From: Verrucomicrobiaceae bacterium
GTDB lineage: Bacteria; Verrucomicrobiota; Verrucomicrobiia; Verrucomicrobiales; Akkermansiaceae
Assembly: GCA_027486655.1 (NCBI GenBank)
Contig: JAIXOR010000078.1
Coordinates: 62,001-126,000 of the forward strand
Direction of reading: 5' to 3'
DNA: 64,000 nucleotides
Below the pieces are notes generated by a model that had not been told where the DNA came from, made no database searches, and saw only the letters and a program-made list of their open reading frames with translations. Positions 35,995-44,759 of this stretch are shown here, piece by piece. How positions within the stretch are numbered: position 1 is the stretch's first letter; the number at the start of each line of letters is the position of its first letter. The position numbers and the translations under genes are program-made.

Positions 35995-36753
35995 ATGGCC
36001 CGCCAGCGTCCCGGATTCTACAGCACCATCGAGTACATCGGCCCGCGGCCTCAAAAGCCGAAGCGGTCGAACGTGTTTGGCGGCTGGGTGATCGTGGTGA
36101 TCGCTGTGGGCATCGCCTGCTGGTTCGGAAAACCTCTGGTTCCTTTCCTCAAGGCCACTCAGGAAGGCGTCTCGACCGAGCAGGCCTCGCTGCTCATCAA
36201 CACGCTCGGCGAATCCGGCGTGCCCGGCCATGATCTGGCGGCCGCCGCTCTGGCCCATTCCAGGGAGCCGGTGACGCTCGACTCCACTTACTACAAAATC
36301 GCCTACCCCGGCGGAGACATCTCACCCGGCAAGGGCAACGCCGCGGACGTCATCATCCGTTGCTACCGCCGCATCGGCATCGATCTCCAAAAGGAGGTGC
36401 ACGAGGACATGAGCGCCCATTTCCGCGCCTACCCGCAGCTCTTCGATCGCACCGCTCCGGATCCGAACATCGATCACCGTCTGGTGCCGAATCTGCAACG
36501 CTTCTTCGAGCGCAAAGCGGAGACCCTCGAACCAACGCGCAATCCCGCGGACTACCAGCCCGGTGATGTCGTCGTCTGGTCGCTCGCCAATGCCGAATCC
36601 CACATCGGCATCGTCGTCCCCGGCCCGGGCAACAATGCTGCGGAACCCTGGGTGGTCCACCACATGGGCAAGACGATCAAATGGGAAAACGTGCTCTTCG
36701 ACTTCAAGGTGGCCGCCCATTTCCGCTATCCGAAAAAGGACGGAAAGCCCTGA
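35995..36753 (+). CDS. DUF1287-family membrane-anchored protein
   Basis: 252 residues from the ATG at 35995. One transmembrane helix (about 30-48, VIVVIAVGIACWFGKPLV) puts the body in the periplasm. The family core is clear: DVIIRCYRRIGIDLQKEVHE, FDRTAPDPNIDHRLVPNL, and DYQPGDVVVWSLANAESHIG. DUF1287 belongs to the NlpC/P60-like superfamily, so cell-wall peptide or amide cleavage is possible. The N-terminal anchor is an addition to the usual secreted form. The next gene starts 58 bases on. Confidence 0.78.
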   Translation: MARQRPGFYSTIEYIGPRPQKPKRSNVFGGWVIVVIAVGIACWFGKPLVPFLKATQEGVSTEQASLLINTLGESGVPGHDLAAAALAHSREPVTLDSTYYKIAYPGGDISPGKGNAADVIIRCYRRIGIDLQKEVHEDMSAHFRAYPQLFDRTAPDPNIDHRLVPNLQRFFERKAETLEPTRNPADYQPGDVVVWSLANAESHIGIVVPGPGNNAAEPWVVHHMGKTIKWENVLFDFKVAAHFRYPKKDGKP

Positions 36754-36811
36754 GGCGCGCCAAGCCCGGAATGCGCTTGCCGCCGTCATCCCTCACGGGG
36801 ACGATGCGTTC

Positions 36812-38131
36812 ATGAGAAATGCCATTCTTGCCGCCTTCTCGATGGCGTGGCTCCTCGGCACTGCCACCGACCTGTCAGCCAACGGCGGCGGCTTTTTCCG
36901 CGGAGGCGTGGAAAGCGCGGGCGACGTCGCCGGCTTCGAACCCAAAGCCACCGAAAACGTCCGCATCCTCGATGAGGAGCTCACCGTGCACCTCGGCTCG
37001 AGCGATGCCGAGGTGGAGGTGCGCTACCTGATGAAAAACGTCACCGACCGGAAAGTGAAGGTGCGTTTCGGATTCCCGGTGGAGGAGTCCACGGACGCCG
37101 ACGCGATCATGCCCAAAAAGTCCACACCGGACCCCAAGCGCCTCAACTACTGCCGCGACTACCGCATCACCGCCTCCGGAGCCCCGCTCAAGGCGACCTG
37201 GCAGGGTGAGGTGAACGATGGCAGCGACCGTCGCTTCCGCGGCATCGCCGGCTGGATGATCTCGGAAGCCACCTTCGCTCCCAATGAAGAGAAACCCCTG
37301 CTCATCCGGTTCCGCAGCATCTATCCGAATGAGGAGTGGAGCGTCAGCGAGCACGGCACGCGCTCCGCAGGCCTCTTCCGCTACCGCCTCTCCACCGCGG
37401 CTTGCTGGCATGGCAGCATCGCCCGCGGTCGCATCACCCTGAAACCCCGCGGCATCGATCCCGGATGGATCCAGGTGATCAAGCCGGTCAATCGTTTCAA
37501 AAAGGAGGGCAACGACTGGATCTGGAACTTCGAGGATCTGGAACCGACGCTCGCCGATGATTTCGAAATCGAGGCAAGGCCCGCCCAGGCGAGTTATCCC
37601 GAAAACTCGGACATCACGGACGGCACCTTCTCCGAATACATCGAGCGCCGCAAGCGCTGGACCATGGCCCATTCGAACTATCAGGTGAAGGCAAGCTCCA
37701 CACTGCCGCCGGACGGAGACATCCAGTACCTGCCGGAAAACGTCCGCAATCCGTGGTCGGAAATGTGGTCCGAAGGCGCGAAAGGCCCCGGCACCGGCGA
37801 GTGGCTGGAACTCACACCAAAGACGCCCAAGCCGCTCACCGCCATCGCCATCAAACCCGGCTGCTTCAAAAGCGCCGCGCTTTTCCAGGCCAATGCCCGC
37901 CCGAAGAAACTGCGCATCCAACTCAATGGCGAGAAGACCCTGTCCGCGGACATCCCGGACCTGATGGAGGAAATCGAGATCCCGGTGACCGATTATAACA
38001 AACCGGTGAAACACCTGCGGATCACCTTCGACGAAGTCTGGCCGGGAAGCCGCTTCGAGGATCTCTGCGTCACCTCCATCCGCCTCCATGTGCGCCTCGA
38101 CAAGAAGCCGAACCTCCAGCCGGCCCGTTAG
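36812..38131 (+). CDS. Exported protein with discoidin-like glycan-binding C-terminus
   Basis: 439 residues from the ATG that begins a signal peptide (MRNAILAAFSMAWLLGTATD). The first domain (ATENVRILDEELTVHL; AEVEVRYLMKNVTDRKVKV) resembles DUF4424-type proteins. The C-terminal 130 residues (MWSEGAKGPGTGEWLELTPK; IAIKPGCFKSAALFQANARP) match the NADase-type glycan-binding domain. It probably binds cell-surface glycan outside the inner membrane. The 3' end overlaps the start of the next gene by 44 bases. Confidence 0.65.
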   Translation: MRNAILAAFSMAWLLGTATDLSANGGGFFRGGVESAGDVAGFEPKATENVRILDEELTVHLGSSDAEVEVRYLMKNVTDRKVKVRFGFPVEESTDADAIMPKKSTPDPKRLNYCRDYRITASGAPLKATWQGEVNDGSDRRFRGIAGWMISEATFAPNEEKPLLIRFRSIYPNEEWSVSEHGTRSAGLFRYRLSTAACWHGSIARGRITLKPRGIDPGWIQVIKPVNRFKKEGNDWIWNFEDLEPTLADDFEIEARPAQASYPENSDITDGTFSEYIERRKRWTMAHSNYQVKASSTLPPDGDIQYLPENVRNPWSEMWSEGAKGPGTGEWLELTPKTPKPLTAIAIKPGCFKSAALFQANARPKKLRIQLNGEKTLSADIPDLMEEIEIPVTDYNKPVKHLRITFDEVWPGSRFEDLCVTSIRLHVRLDKKPNLQPAR

Positions 38132-40604
38132 ATCGATCCTCGCGCTGGTCGCAGCCACCATGCCGTTGGCGGGCGGAGAACCGTTACGCGTTTTTCTATC
38201 AGACAACCACGCGGAGACCTTCGGCTGGATCGCGCGCCTCACCGATCTCGACGCACGCCACCGGCTGGTGCTCGTGGATGCCCACTCGGATGCCTCGGCC
38301 ACGGAACGCTCCGAGGAAATCCGCGAGCAACTGCGCCGCGTGCCCTCACTCGCCGCACGCCGGGACAGGATCGAGGCATGGCGCGCAGGCGGACGCCTGC
38401 AAGGCTTCAACTGGATCGAGCCGCTCATCCCGCGGCCGCTCGAACACGTGACCTGGCTCGCCGGAACCCGGATCCCCTCAGACACGCTGGAGCTTCACAC
38501 CCGCGAGGCCGTGGCGCTGCTCGATGGCAGACTGGAAGTGGAACCACGCGACTCCGGATCCTTCGAAGCACGCTGGGAAACGCTGGATCTCGACGGCTTT
38601 CTCCGCTGGAACCCAGCCGGGGAAGCCGTGATCCTCGCGATCGACCTGGACTTCTTCGCCGGCATGGCCGCGGAGGAACGCGGGCGGATCTTCCACATCC
38701 TCTGGAAGCAGGCCATGTCCTGGCCTCGTCTCAGCGGGGTGGCCTTCTCGGTTTCCCGGCCCTGGCTGCGGGACGATGCGGAGGCGGATGCCCTGGTGCG
38801 GCTGGCCTGCGAAGCCGTCATCCACACCCGTGGCGCGGTGTTGGAAATGGATGTGACGATCGATGACCGGCCGGACCGCTCGCTCAAGGCTCTCACAGGA
38901 GAAAGGCCGCCACCGCGTTGGGACGCAAGGGCCGCAGGCGCGGAACTCCAGGCGATCTGGGCGACCATGGGCGGTGCCCTGGTTATGACCGACCGCCGCA
39001 ACGAGGCGCAGACGTTTCGCAGGGAAATCCAAGCCGCGTTTCCCATCCGCACCCTCCACGCGGACGGCGGGGAGGCGGACAGCGACGGCGTGTGGAGATT
39101 TCCGTTGGACAAGGCTCCGGTGCTGCGCGTGGACCTCGATCACGAATGCACCGGCAGGGTCCGCTGGCACGTGCGGGAACCGGCCCACGCCGCAGTGGAC
39201 CTGCTGCCGGAGACCGGACTTGGCAAGGGATTCGCGCAGGCACCCGCAGGCAGGGTGTTAGAGACTCCGAGGACCCTGTGCGTGACCGAAGACGGAGCCC
39301 TTGCTCCGACCCGCTGGGCACCGAATGGCCCCGGCCGGATGCGGATCCACGCAGAGGTGGAGACCCACCGGGGATGGGCGATCACGCCACCCATCGAGAT
39401 CCGCCTGTGGGAAGGGGAGGGCTTTCATGCAGCCCTGTCCGAATGCTTCGGCATGCCCTACGTCTTCGGCATCGCCGGCGTGGAGGAAAACGATCAAACC
39501 GGCGTCGAAACCGGCTGGGGCGCGGATTGCTCGAACCTGCTGATCCACGCCTGGCGGCGCTGCGGCATGGCATTGCCCTGGGGTGATCCCGGCCGCCTCC
39601 GCAAACAACTCGCCACCCTGGCGGCGGATCTCGATCCCGGCTCCCGCACACCGCTCGATCCCCAGGCACTGCGCCGGGGGATCCTCCTCGACTTCGGAAA
39701 CCATGTGGCCGCCCTCTGGAAAGACCTTCCCCCGCTCGGCACGCTCGATGGTGGCGATCTCCTGCTCCATCACCTCGGCGGCTTCCCGGAAGTCATCGAT
39801 CTAACAACCTTGGCGGCGGGGCGCGGTCGATTCGCCCTGCGCACGCCGGAGCCCCTCCAACCAAGCGTCTCCGTGAGAGTCGCAGGCGATGTCGTGCTTG
39901 CCGGCACGCGGCGGACGGCGGTGGACGGCTTTGAAAAGGCCGGCGCGGATTGGTTTCTCGCCAATCTCGAAGGCGTGCCCACCCGGGAAGCACCGCAGGG
40001 GAATCCGCGATACGATTTCCGATTTCCGCCGGAACGCCTCGGCTGCTTGCGCGGGCACGGCGTGGACCTCGTCTCCCTCGCCAACAACCATGCCGGGGAC
40101 GGCGGCCGGAAGGGACTGATCGAGGGCATGGCGGCACTCGAAAGCTCCGGCATCCGCTTCACCGGTGCCGGCCGGAATGCCCGGGAGGCGTGCCGGCCCA
40201 TTTTGTTAGAGAAAAACGGGGTGACCCTCGCAGTCTTCGGCATCTGCGGCGTGGAGGCGATGGCGGCCGGTCCGGATTCACCCGGAGTGGCCTGCCTGCC
40301 GGAACACGCCGCGCTGCTGGAACAGGAACTCGCCAAGGCCGCCGCAGACGGTGCCACACCGGTGGTCCTGCTCCATCATGGCGACGAATACGACACCCGC
40401 GTTTCCGACAACCAGCGGCATCTCGTCCGCTGGCTGGCACGGCGGGGTGCCCGCTGGATCTTCGGCTCACACCCGCACGTGGTGCAGCGGACGGAAAACT
40501 TCGGCGGAGCGGTCATCCACCACTCGCTCGGCAACGCGATCTATCCGCTAGATCTCAAGGGCGCGGACTCCGGCGTGGTGGTGGAACAAAGGATCAGCCG
40601 CTGA
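38088..40604 (+). CDS. Three-domain exported protein: UPF0489-like, NlpC/P60-like, CapA metallophosphatase
   Basis: 838 residues. The ATG at 38088 is chosen because it gives a signal peptide (basic SRTSSRPVR, then SILALVAATMPLAGG), although it overlaps the previous gene by 44 bases. Residues about 35-270 resemble UPF0489 (arginase-like fold), with LVDAHSDAS at 62-70 and AIDLDFF near 184, likely metal ligands. Residues about 450-575 look like an NlpC/P60 cysteine peptidase: Cys in GADCSNLLIHAW near 479 and His in GDLLLHHLG near 557. Residues about 590-838 are a CapA-type phosphoesterase (VAGDVVLAGT, ANLEG, SLANNHAGDGG, GSHPHVVQ). CapA-like proteins work in poly-glutamate capsule export or wall metabolism. 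This combination suggests a periplasmic enzyme on peptide-linked polymers. Confidence 0.65.
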   Translation: MCASTRSRTSSRPVRSILALVAATMPLAGGEPLRVFLSDNHAETFGWIARLTDLDARHRLVLVDAHSDASATERSEEIREQLRRVPSLAARRDRIEAWRAGGRLQGFNWIEPLIPRPLEHVTWLAGTRIPSDTLELHTREAVALLDGRLEVEPRDSGSFEARWETLDLDGFLRWNPAGEAVILAIDLDFFAGMAAEERGRIFHILWKQAMSWPRLSGVAFSVSRPWLRDDAEADALVRLACEAVIHTRGAVLEMDVTIDDRPDRSLKALTGERPPPRWDARAAGAELQAIWATMGGALVMTDRRNEAQTFRREIQAAFPIRTLHADGGEADSDGVWRFPLDKAPVLRVDLDHECTGRVRWHVREPAHAAVDLLPETGLGKGFAQAPAGRVLETPRTLCVTEDGALAPTRWAPNGPGRMRIHAEVETHRGWAITPPIEIRLWEGEGFHAALSECFGMPYVFGIAGVEENDQTGVETGWGADCSNLLIHAWRRCGMALPWGDPGRLRKQLATLAADLDPGSRTPLDPQALRRGILLDFGNHVAALWKDLPPLGTLDGGDLLLHHLGGFPEVIDLTTLAAGRGRFALRTPEPLQPSVSVRVAGDVVLAGTRRTAVDGFEKAGADWFLANLEGVPTREAPQGNPRYDFRFPPERLGCLRGHGVDLVSLANNHAGDGGRKGLIEGMAALESSGIRFTGAGRNAREACRPILLEKNGVTLAVFGICGVEAMAAGPDSPGVACLPEHAALLEQELAKAAADGATPVVLLHHGDEYDTRVSDNQRHLVRWLARRGARWIFGSHPHVVQRTENFGGAVIHHSLGNAIYPLDLKGADSGVVVEQRISR

Positions 40605-40629
40605 AGCGCGGACAAGCCGCTCTGGACAA

Positions 40630-41640
40630 GTGGCGGGACCCCGACTGAAATCCGAACAAGTGAAACGCTTCCTCCAATCCGAGATCGGTGCGGCCGTGCT
40701 CTGGCTGCTCGGCTCGCTCGTGCTGGCTGCGGTGGTTTCACCCTGGCTCCACCAGGCCGGAAAGTGGCTCGCCGCCACGGCGCAGACCCACGATCTGCCG
40801 GCCGCGATCGAATGGCTCGCCGCAGCCTGCGGCAGGGCGAAGTTCGGGCGGTTTTACGATCGCGCCCTGTTGATGTCCGCGGTGCTCCTTCTCCCCGTGA
40901 TGTTCCACCGCATCCGTTCGGTGCGCGCGGCGGGTGGGGCCTTGCAAGCCCCGCGAATGACCCGCTGGGGATGGCGGGAGGGAGTCTTGCAAGTGACGGT
41001 CGGCTGCATGCTGGCGGGTGGTCTGCTATGGGGACTTTGCGTTTTCCTGCATTGGTCCGGAGCGAACGAGGCGAAGCCGGCCGCACCCGCGCTGGGCCGC
41101 CTGCTCTCGAAGGTGATGGTCCCTGCCCTGGGTGCCTCGCTGGTGGAGGAATGCCTGTTCCGCGGACTGCTGTTAGGGTTGTGGCTGCGTTTCGCAAAAC
41201 CCGTGGCGGCCTGCGCCGGGTCCGCCGCGCTCTTCGCCTTCCTGCATTTCCTCAATCCTCCGCCGGGCACGTTGATCGCGGACCCGGGCCATCCTCTCGC
41301 CGGCTTCCAGCTTCTCGGAGCGATGTTGATGCATTTCACCGAGCCGCGCTTTTTCCTGACGGACTTCGCCACGCTTTTGGCCGTCGGCCTCATGCTGGCA
41401 TGGGCCAGGCTGCGCACCGGCGCGCTGTGGTTTCCCATCGGCCTGCACGCCGGGTGGATCATGGCCTTCAAGGCATGCGGGATGTTCTATCAGAAAGTCC
41501 AGGATCACCCGCTGCGGCCCTGGGGGGTGGGGGACAACCTGCGCTCCGGCCTGCTGCCGCTGTTCACGTTGGTGGCCACCGCCTGCCTGTGCCACTGGGT
41601 GCTGCGGCGCTTCGATCCGCTCATCCGCGCATCACGGTGA
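40630..41640 (+). CDS. CPBP-family intramembrane metalloprotease
   Basis: 336 residues from a GTG at 40630, with about seven transmembrane segments. The CPBP (Abi/CAAX protease) motifs are all present: EECLFRG near residue 178, FAFLHF near 200 and HAGW near 277, which supply the Glu and His catalytic and metal residues. Related proteins process or protect against peptides; no bacteriocin gene is nearby. Its 3' end overlaps that of convergent comF by 20 bases. A paralogue lies on the other side of comF. Confidence 0.82.
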   Translation: MAGPRLKSEQVKRFLQSEIGAAVLWLLGSLVLAAVVSPWLHQAGKWLAATAQTHDLPAAIEWLAAACGRAKFGRFYDRALLMSAVLLLPVMFHRIRSVRAAGGALQAPRMTRWGWREGVLQVTVGCMLAGGLLWGLCVFLHWSGANEAKPAAPALGRLLSKVMVPALGASLVEECLFRGLLLGLWLRFAKPVAACAGSAALFAFLHFLNPPPGTLIADPGHPLAGFQLLGAMLMHFTEPRFFLTDFATLLAVGLMLAWARLRTGALWFPIGLHAGWIMAFKACGMFYQKVQDHPLRPWGVGDNLRSGLLPLFTLVATACLCHWVLRRFDPLIRASR

Positions 41641-42385
41641 GCACCTGCACGTGGAGAAATCCCGCCCCACGGAGGATCCTGGCGCATTCGTTCACCGTGG
41701 AGCCGGTGGTGAGCACGTCATCAACGAGCACCGCTCCGCGCGCGCCACGTTCCAGCCAGGCCCCGACGCGGGAGGTGGCCTCGAAGGCACCACGCAGGTT
41801 CGACATGCGCTGGCGGCGTCCGAGCATTGTCTGGGTGTCGGTGGGCCGCACGCGCCTCAGGGCTGTTAGAACCGGAAGGCCCCGTGCCACGGAAAGCCCG
41901 CGGGCAATCTCGGCAGCCTGGTTGAAATGCCGGTGGCGCAGACGGCGCGGATGAAGCGGCACAGGCACGAGCGGCCATTTCTCGGCAAGCGCCCTGGAGA
42001 AACGTGGATCCAGAAACGCCTCGTCGGCCAGGATCGAAAGCTCTGCGGCAAGGTGGATCTCGCGCCCGTACTTGAGCCGGTGGATGAGGTCGAGCGTCCG
42101 CTCGTCCCGCAACAGGGAGGGCCTGGCAAAATCGAAGGAGAACGAAATGTCCGTGCAGTTCGGACAAGCGAAGGGACCGTCGATCTGGCCCGGAAAAGCC
42201 TCGCCGCAGGACTCGCAAAACGGCTCGGTGATCCGCGGAAGCCCCGCCGCACAGGGGGCGCAAAGCGAGCGGCCATGGGTGAGGGGGACCGAGCACAGCG
42301 AGCAGGAAGCCGGATAGAGAAGATCGAGGAACCGGGCGACACCCCGCCTCCAGGGTCCCGGATCAGGAGCGGAGGGCGTGTTCAT
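41621..42385 (-). CDS. comF: ComF-family phosphoribosyltransferase-like protein
   Basis: 254 residues from the ATG at 42385. An N-terminal zinc ribbon (CSLCSVPLTHGRSLCAPC, then FCESCGEAF and CPNC) precedes a type I phosphoribosyltransferase domain with PLHPRRLRHRHFNQAAEIA and the PRPP loop VLVDDVLTTGST near 218. ComF helps import single-stranded DNA in natural transformation. The start lies 23 bases inside the end of the CPBP gene upstream, suggesting coupling. comEC, another competence gene, is 3.9 kb to the right. Confidence 0.87.
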   Translation of the reverse strand: MNTPSAPDPGPWRRGVARFLDLLYPASCSLCSVPLTHGRSLCAPCAAGLPRITEPFCESCGEAFPGQIDGPFACPNCTDISFSFDFARPSLLRDERTLDLIHRLKYGREIHLAAELSILADEAFLDPRFSRALAEKWPLVPVPLHPRRLRHRHFNQAAEIARGLSVARGLPVLTALRRVRPTDTQTMLGRRQRMSNLRGAFEATSRVGAWLERGARGAVLVDDVLTTGSTVNECARILRGAGFLHVQVLTVMRG

Positions 42386-43373
42386 CGCCGGGTGTGCTGG
42401 TGAGGTGGTGGGCAAGGAAACCCGCGGCAAGGATGGCGAGGATGGGCACCACACCCTCAAGGAGCAGGCCGCCCTGAACCGCGGTAGCCTGGGAGGTGGA
42501 CGTGCTGAGCGTTTCCAAAAGGTTGCCCGCGAAATGCCAGCCGGCATGCAGGCCGATGGGCATCCACAGCGAGGCCGTGCGCCACCGGGCGTATGCAAGC
42601 ACACCACCCAGCGCAAGCAGCGGACAAAATCCGGAAAGCATCCCCCGCCAGTCCGCAAGGCGGGAGGCCAGCACGCCTAACAATTCAAACCCGGTCCCCG
42701 CCGCATCGGGATCCACCACCGTCCGGCCCGCCGGGAGGACGAGCATGCAGGTGATCGCGAAAAAAGCGGCGGACATGCCCAGAGCCGCCGCAGGACGCAT
42801 GCCACGCAGGAAAATCCCCATCGCCACGCCGCGGAACATCACCTCCATCACCATGGCCAACAAAACGGCATCCAACAGCAGCTTCCCCGCAAGCGGCAAC
42901 ATCGAGTCACCCGGGTGGTTCATCTTGAAAAACCCGGCGGGCACCAGGGCAACCCCCATCGAGAGCAGCAAGCCGGCCACCACCATGAAACCCGCGCACG
43001 AATGCCACAGGCCCTCGACATTCCGATGCAGCGCCTGACCCCGGGAAAACGCACGCGCACCCCACGGAAGACGGAATTTCCATGGCCCGAGACCGGAAAC
43101 CGAACCGCGCTTCGCATGAATCCAGTCCGCCCAGGGAATGAAGAGCAGCAACGCCGCAGACCCGATCGCTGCCACATAAAACTCCGGGAAATCCGCCATC
43201 CGGCAGCGCTCCGCCAGCCACTCCAGCGGACCATTGGTGGTCTTGCTGCCGGACACCTCCGCCAAGGCCTTGCCCGCGTTGTAAAGCAGCGGGGTGGCCC
43301 AGGCGCCCAGCGCGATCGAGGCCGCGGCATACAGCCAGACCTTGATCACGTCTCCGCGCCATTCATTCCGCAT
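42363..43373 (-). CDS. CPBP-family membrane protein, catalytically degenerate paralogue
   Basis: 336 residues from the ATG at 43373, the same length as the CPBP protein at 40630 and clearly related (LLYNAGKALAEVSG against LHQAGKWLAATAQ; GPLEWLAERCRMADFPEFY against AIEWLAAACGRAKFGRFY). Motif 1 reads MEVMFRG instead of EECLFRG, and motif 2 reads FAITCML with no His; HAGW is kept. It is therefore probably not a protease. Seven or so transmembrane segments remain. It overlaps comF by 23 bases, so the two are likely expressed together. Confidence 0.78.
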   Translation of the reverse strand: MRNEWRGDVIKVWLYAAASIALGAWATPLLYNAGKALAEVSGSKTTNGPLEWLAERCRMADFPEFYVAAIGSAALLLFIPWADWIHAKRGSVSGLGPWKFRLPWGARAFSRGQALHRNVEGLWHSCAGFMVVAGLLLSMGVALVPAGFFKMNHPGDSMLPLAGKLLLDAVLLAMVMEVMFRGVAMGIFLRGMRPAAALGMSAAFFAITCMLVLPAGRTVVDPDAAGTGFELLGVLASRLADWRGMLSGFCPLLALGGVLAYARWRTASLWMPIGLHAGWHFAGNLLETLSTSTSQATAVQGGLLLEGVVPILAILAAGFLAHHLTSTPGDEHALRS

Positions 43374-43467
43374 GCCTCGCAGGCTGCCAGTTCCACCGGC
43401 GGATTGAAAGCCCGCGATCGGAGAATTTGCGTTGGTGATCCCCAAGAGGCCCGGTAGCATCCCGCCC

Positions 43468-44319
43468 ATGATCCGCACCGAACCGGTAGGACCGATCCGC
43501 TGCCAGTGGGGCGAAGGCCCGATCTGGTGGCGAAACGCGTTGTATTTCGTCGATATCGAAGGCCATGCCGTGCACCGCTTCGATCCATCCGATGAATCCG
43601 TCAAAACCTGGAACGTCGGCCAACGCGTAGGCACCGTCGTCCCGCGCGAAAGCGGCGGGCTCGTCCTCGCCGGTGATCACGGGTTCTTCTTCCTCGACGA
43701 GGAAAGCGGCAAGCTCACCCCCATCGCGGATCCGGAACACGACAAACCGGACAACCGTTTCAACGACGGCAAATGCTCGCCGGACGGCAGGTTCTTCGCA
43801 GGCACCATCAGCCTCGCCAAGAAAACGGGCGACGCCATGCTCTACCGGCTCGATCCCGACCTGTCGCTCCACGAAGCCTTCGGCCCCGTCACCAACTCCA
43901 ATGGCATCGTCTGGTCCACGGACGGCAGAACCTGCTACTACATCGACACACCTCGCAAGGAGGTGCTTGCCTTCGACTACGAGAACGGCCACCTGCGCGA
44001 CCCTCGGAGCGTCATCACCACCGGTCACATCGAAGCCTCGCCGGACGGCATGTGCATCGACGCGGACGGAAACCTCTGGATCGCCTTCTGCCACGGAGGC
44101 TGCGTGTCGTGCTTCGACCCCACCACCGGCAACGAACTTCACCGCATCGCCCTGCCCTGCCTGGAAACCACCGCCTGCACCTTCGGCGGACCGGAGTTGG
44201 CGGATCTGTTTGTCACCACCGGAGTCCACAAGACCGCCAAGGAGGAACACGCCGGACGCCTCTTCGTGATCCGCGGGCTGAAGACCCGCGGCATCCCGGC
44301 GGATGCCTTCGCCGGCTGA
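43468..44319 (+). CDS. SMP-30/gluconolactonase-like protein
   Basis: 283 residues from the ATG at 43468. Six-bladed propeller of the SMP-30/LRE family, which hydrolyses sugar lactones with one divalent metal. The expected ligands are visible: Glu in GEGPIWW, Asn in VTNSNGIVW near 140 and Asp in ASPDGMCID near 190, with repeated blade motifs such as NRFNDGKCSPDGRFFAG and GNLWIAFCHGGCV. There is no signal peptide. It probably opens gluconolactone or a similar sugar acid lactone. It is read divergently from the CPBP/comF unit. Confidence 0.82.
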   Translation: MIRTEPVGPIRCQWGEGPIWWRNALYFVDIEGHAVHRFDPSDESVKTWNVGQRVGTVVPRESGGLVLAGDHGFFFLDEESGKLTPIADPEHDKPDNRFNDGKCSPDGRFFAGTISLAKKTGDAMLYRLDPDLSLHEAFGPVTNSNGIVWSTDGRTCYYIDTPRKEVLAFDYENGHLRDPRSVITTGHIEASPDGMCIDADGNLWIAFCHGGCVSCFDPTTGNELHRIALPCLETTACTFGGPELADLFVTTGVHKTAKEEHAGRLFVIRGLKTRGIPADAFAG

Positions 44320-44362
44320 CTTCCCGCTTCCCTCCCGCCCCGGACGCGCCTATCGTGGCGCC

Positions 44363-44725
44363 GTGTTGCAGATCGTTTTCAATGAAATCAGCGCCGCGGA
44401 GCTCTCCAGCCTCGACACGCTCGAGCAGCTGGAACTGCTGGAGGAGTTCAGGGTCGGCAAGGATGACCTCGACAAACTGGACAGCGAGCGCTTCGGGCGG
44501 ATCGAACGCGACGGCCGCGTGCTTCACCGCTTCCGCGCCAAGGACCATCGCTTTTACTTCGAGGTGAAGGACGGCGCGGTGATCGTCCACCGCGTGCTCC
44601 ACAAAGGCACCTTCTCGGATTTCCTCTTCCGTTCGAAGATGCCACTCGCCGAAGATGAGGCACTGGCCAACTCGAAGCACTTCTGGAAACTCATCGACGA
44701 GGGACGCAACGCCCGCCGCCTCTGA
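44363..44725 (+). CDS. RelE/ParE-fold protein without an antitoxin
   Basis: 120 residues from a GTG at 44363. The segment RIERDGRVLHRFRAKDHRFYF and the following EVKDGAVIVHRVLHKGTFSD match the RelE-type toxin core, in which basic residues and a C-terminal Arg/Tyr cut ribosome-bound mRNA. A C-terminal extension of about 30 residues follows. No antitoxin ORF is adjacent: the SMP-30 gene ends 43 bases upstream and a TPR protein follows 34 bases on. Similar orphan proteins occur in Verrucomicrobia and Planctomycetes, so it may be a housekeeping homologue and not a toxin. Confidence 0.6.
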   Translation: MLQIVFNEISAAELSSLDTLEQLELLEEFRVGKDDLDKLDSERFGRIERDGRVLHRFRAKDHRFYFEVKDGAVIVHRVLHKGTFSDFLFRSKMPLAEDEALANSKHFWKLIDEGRNARRL

Positions 44726-44759
44726 CATCCGGGAAATTTTTCTTCCGCTACGGCCGGGG

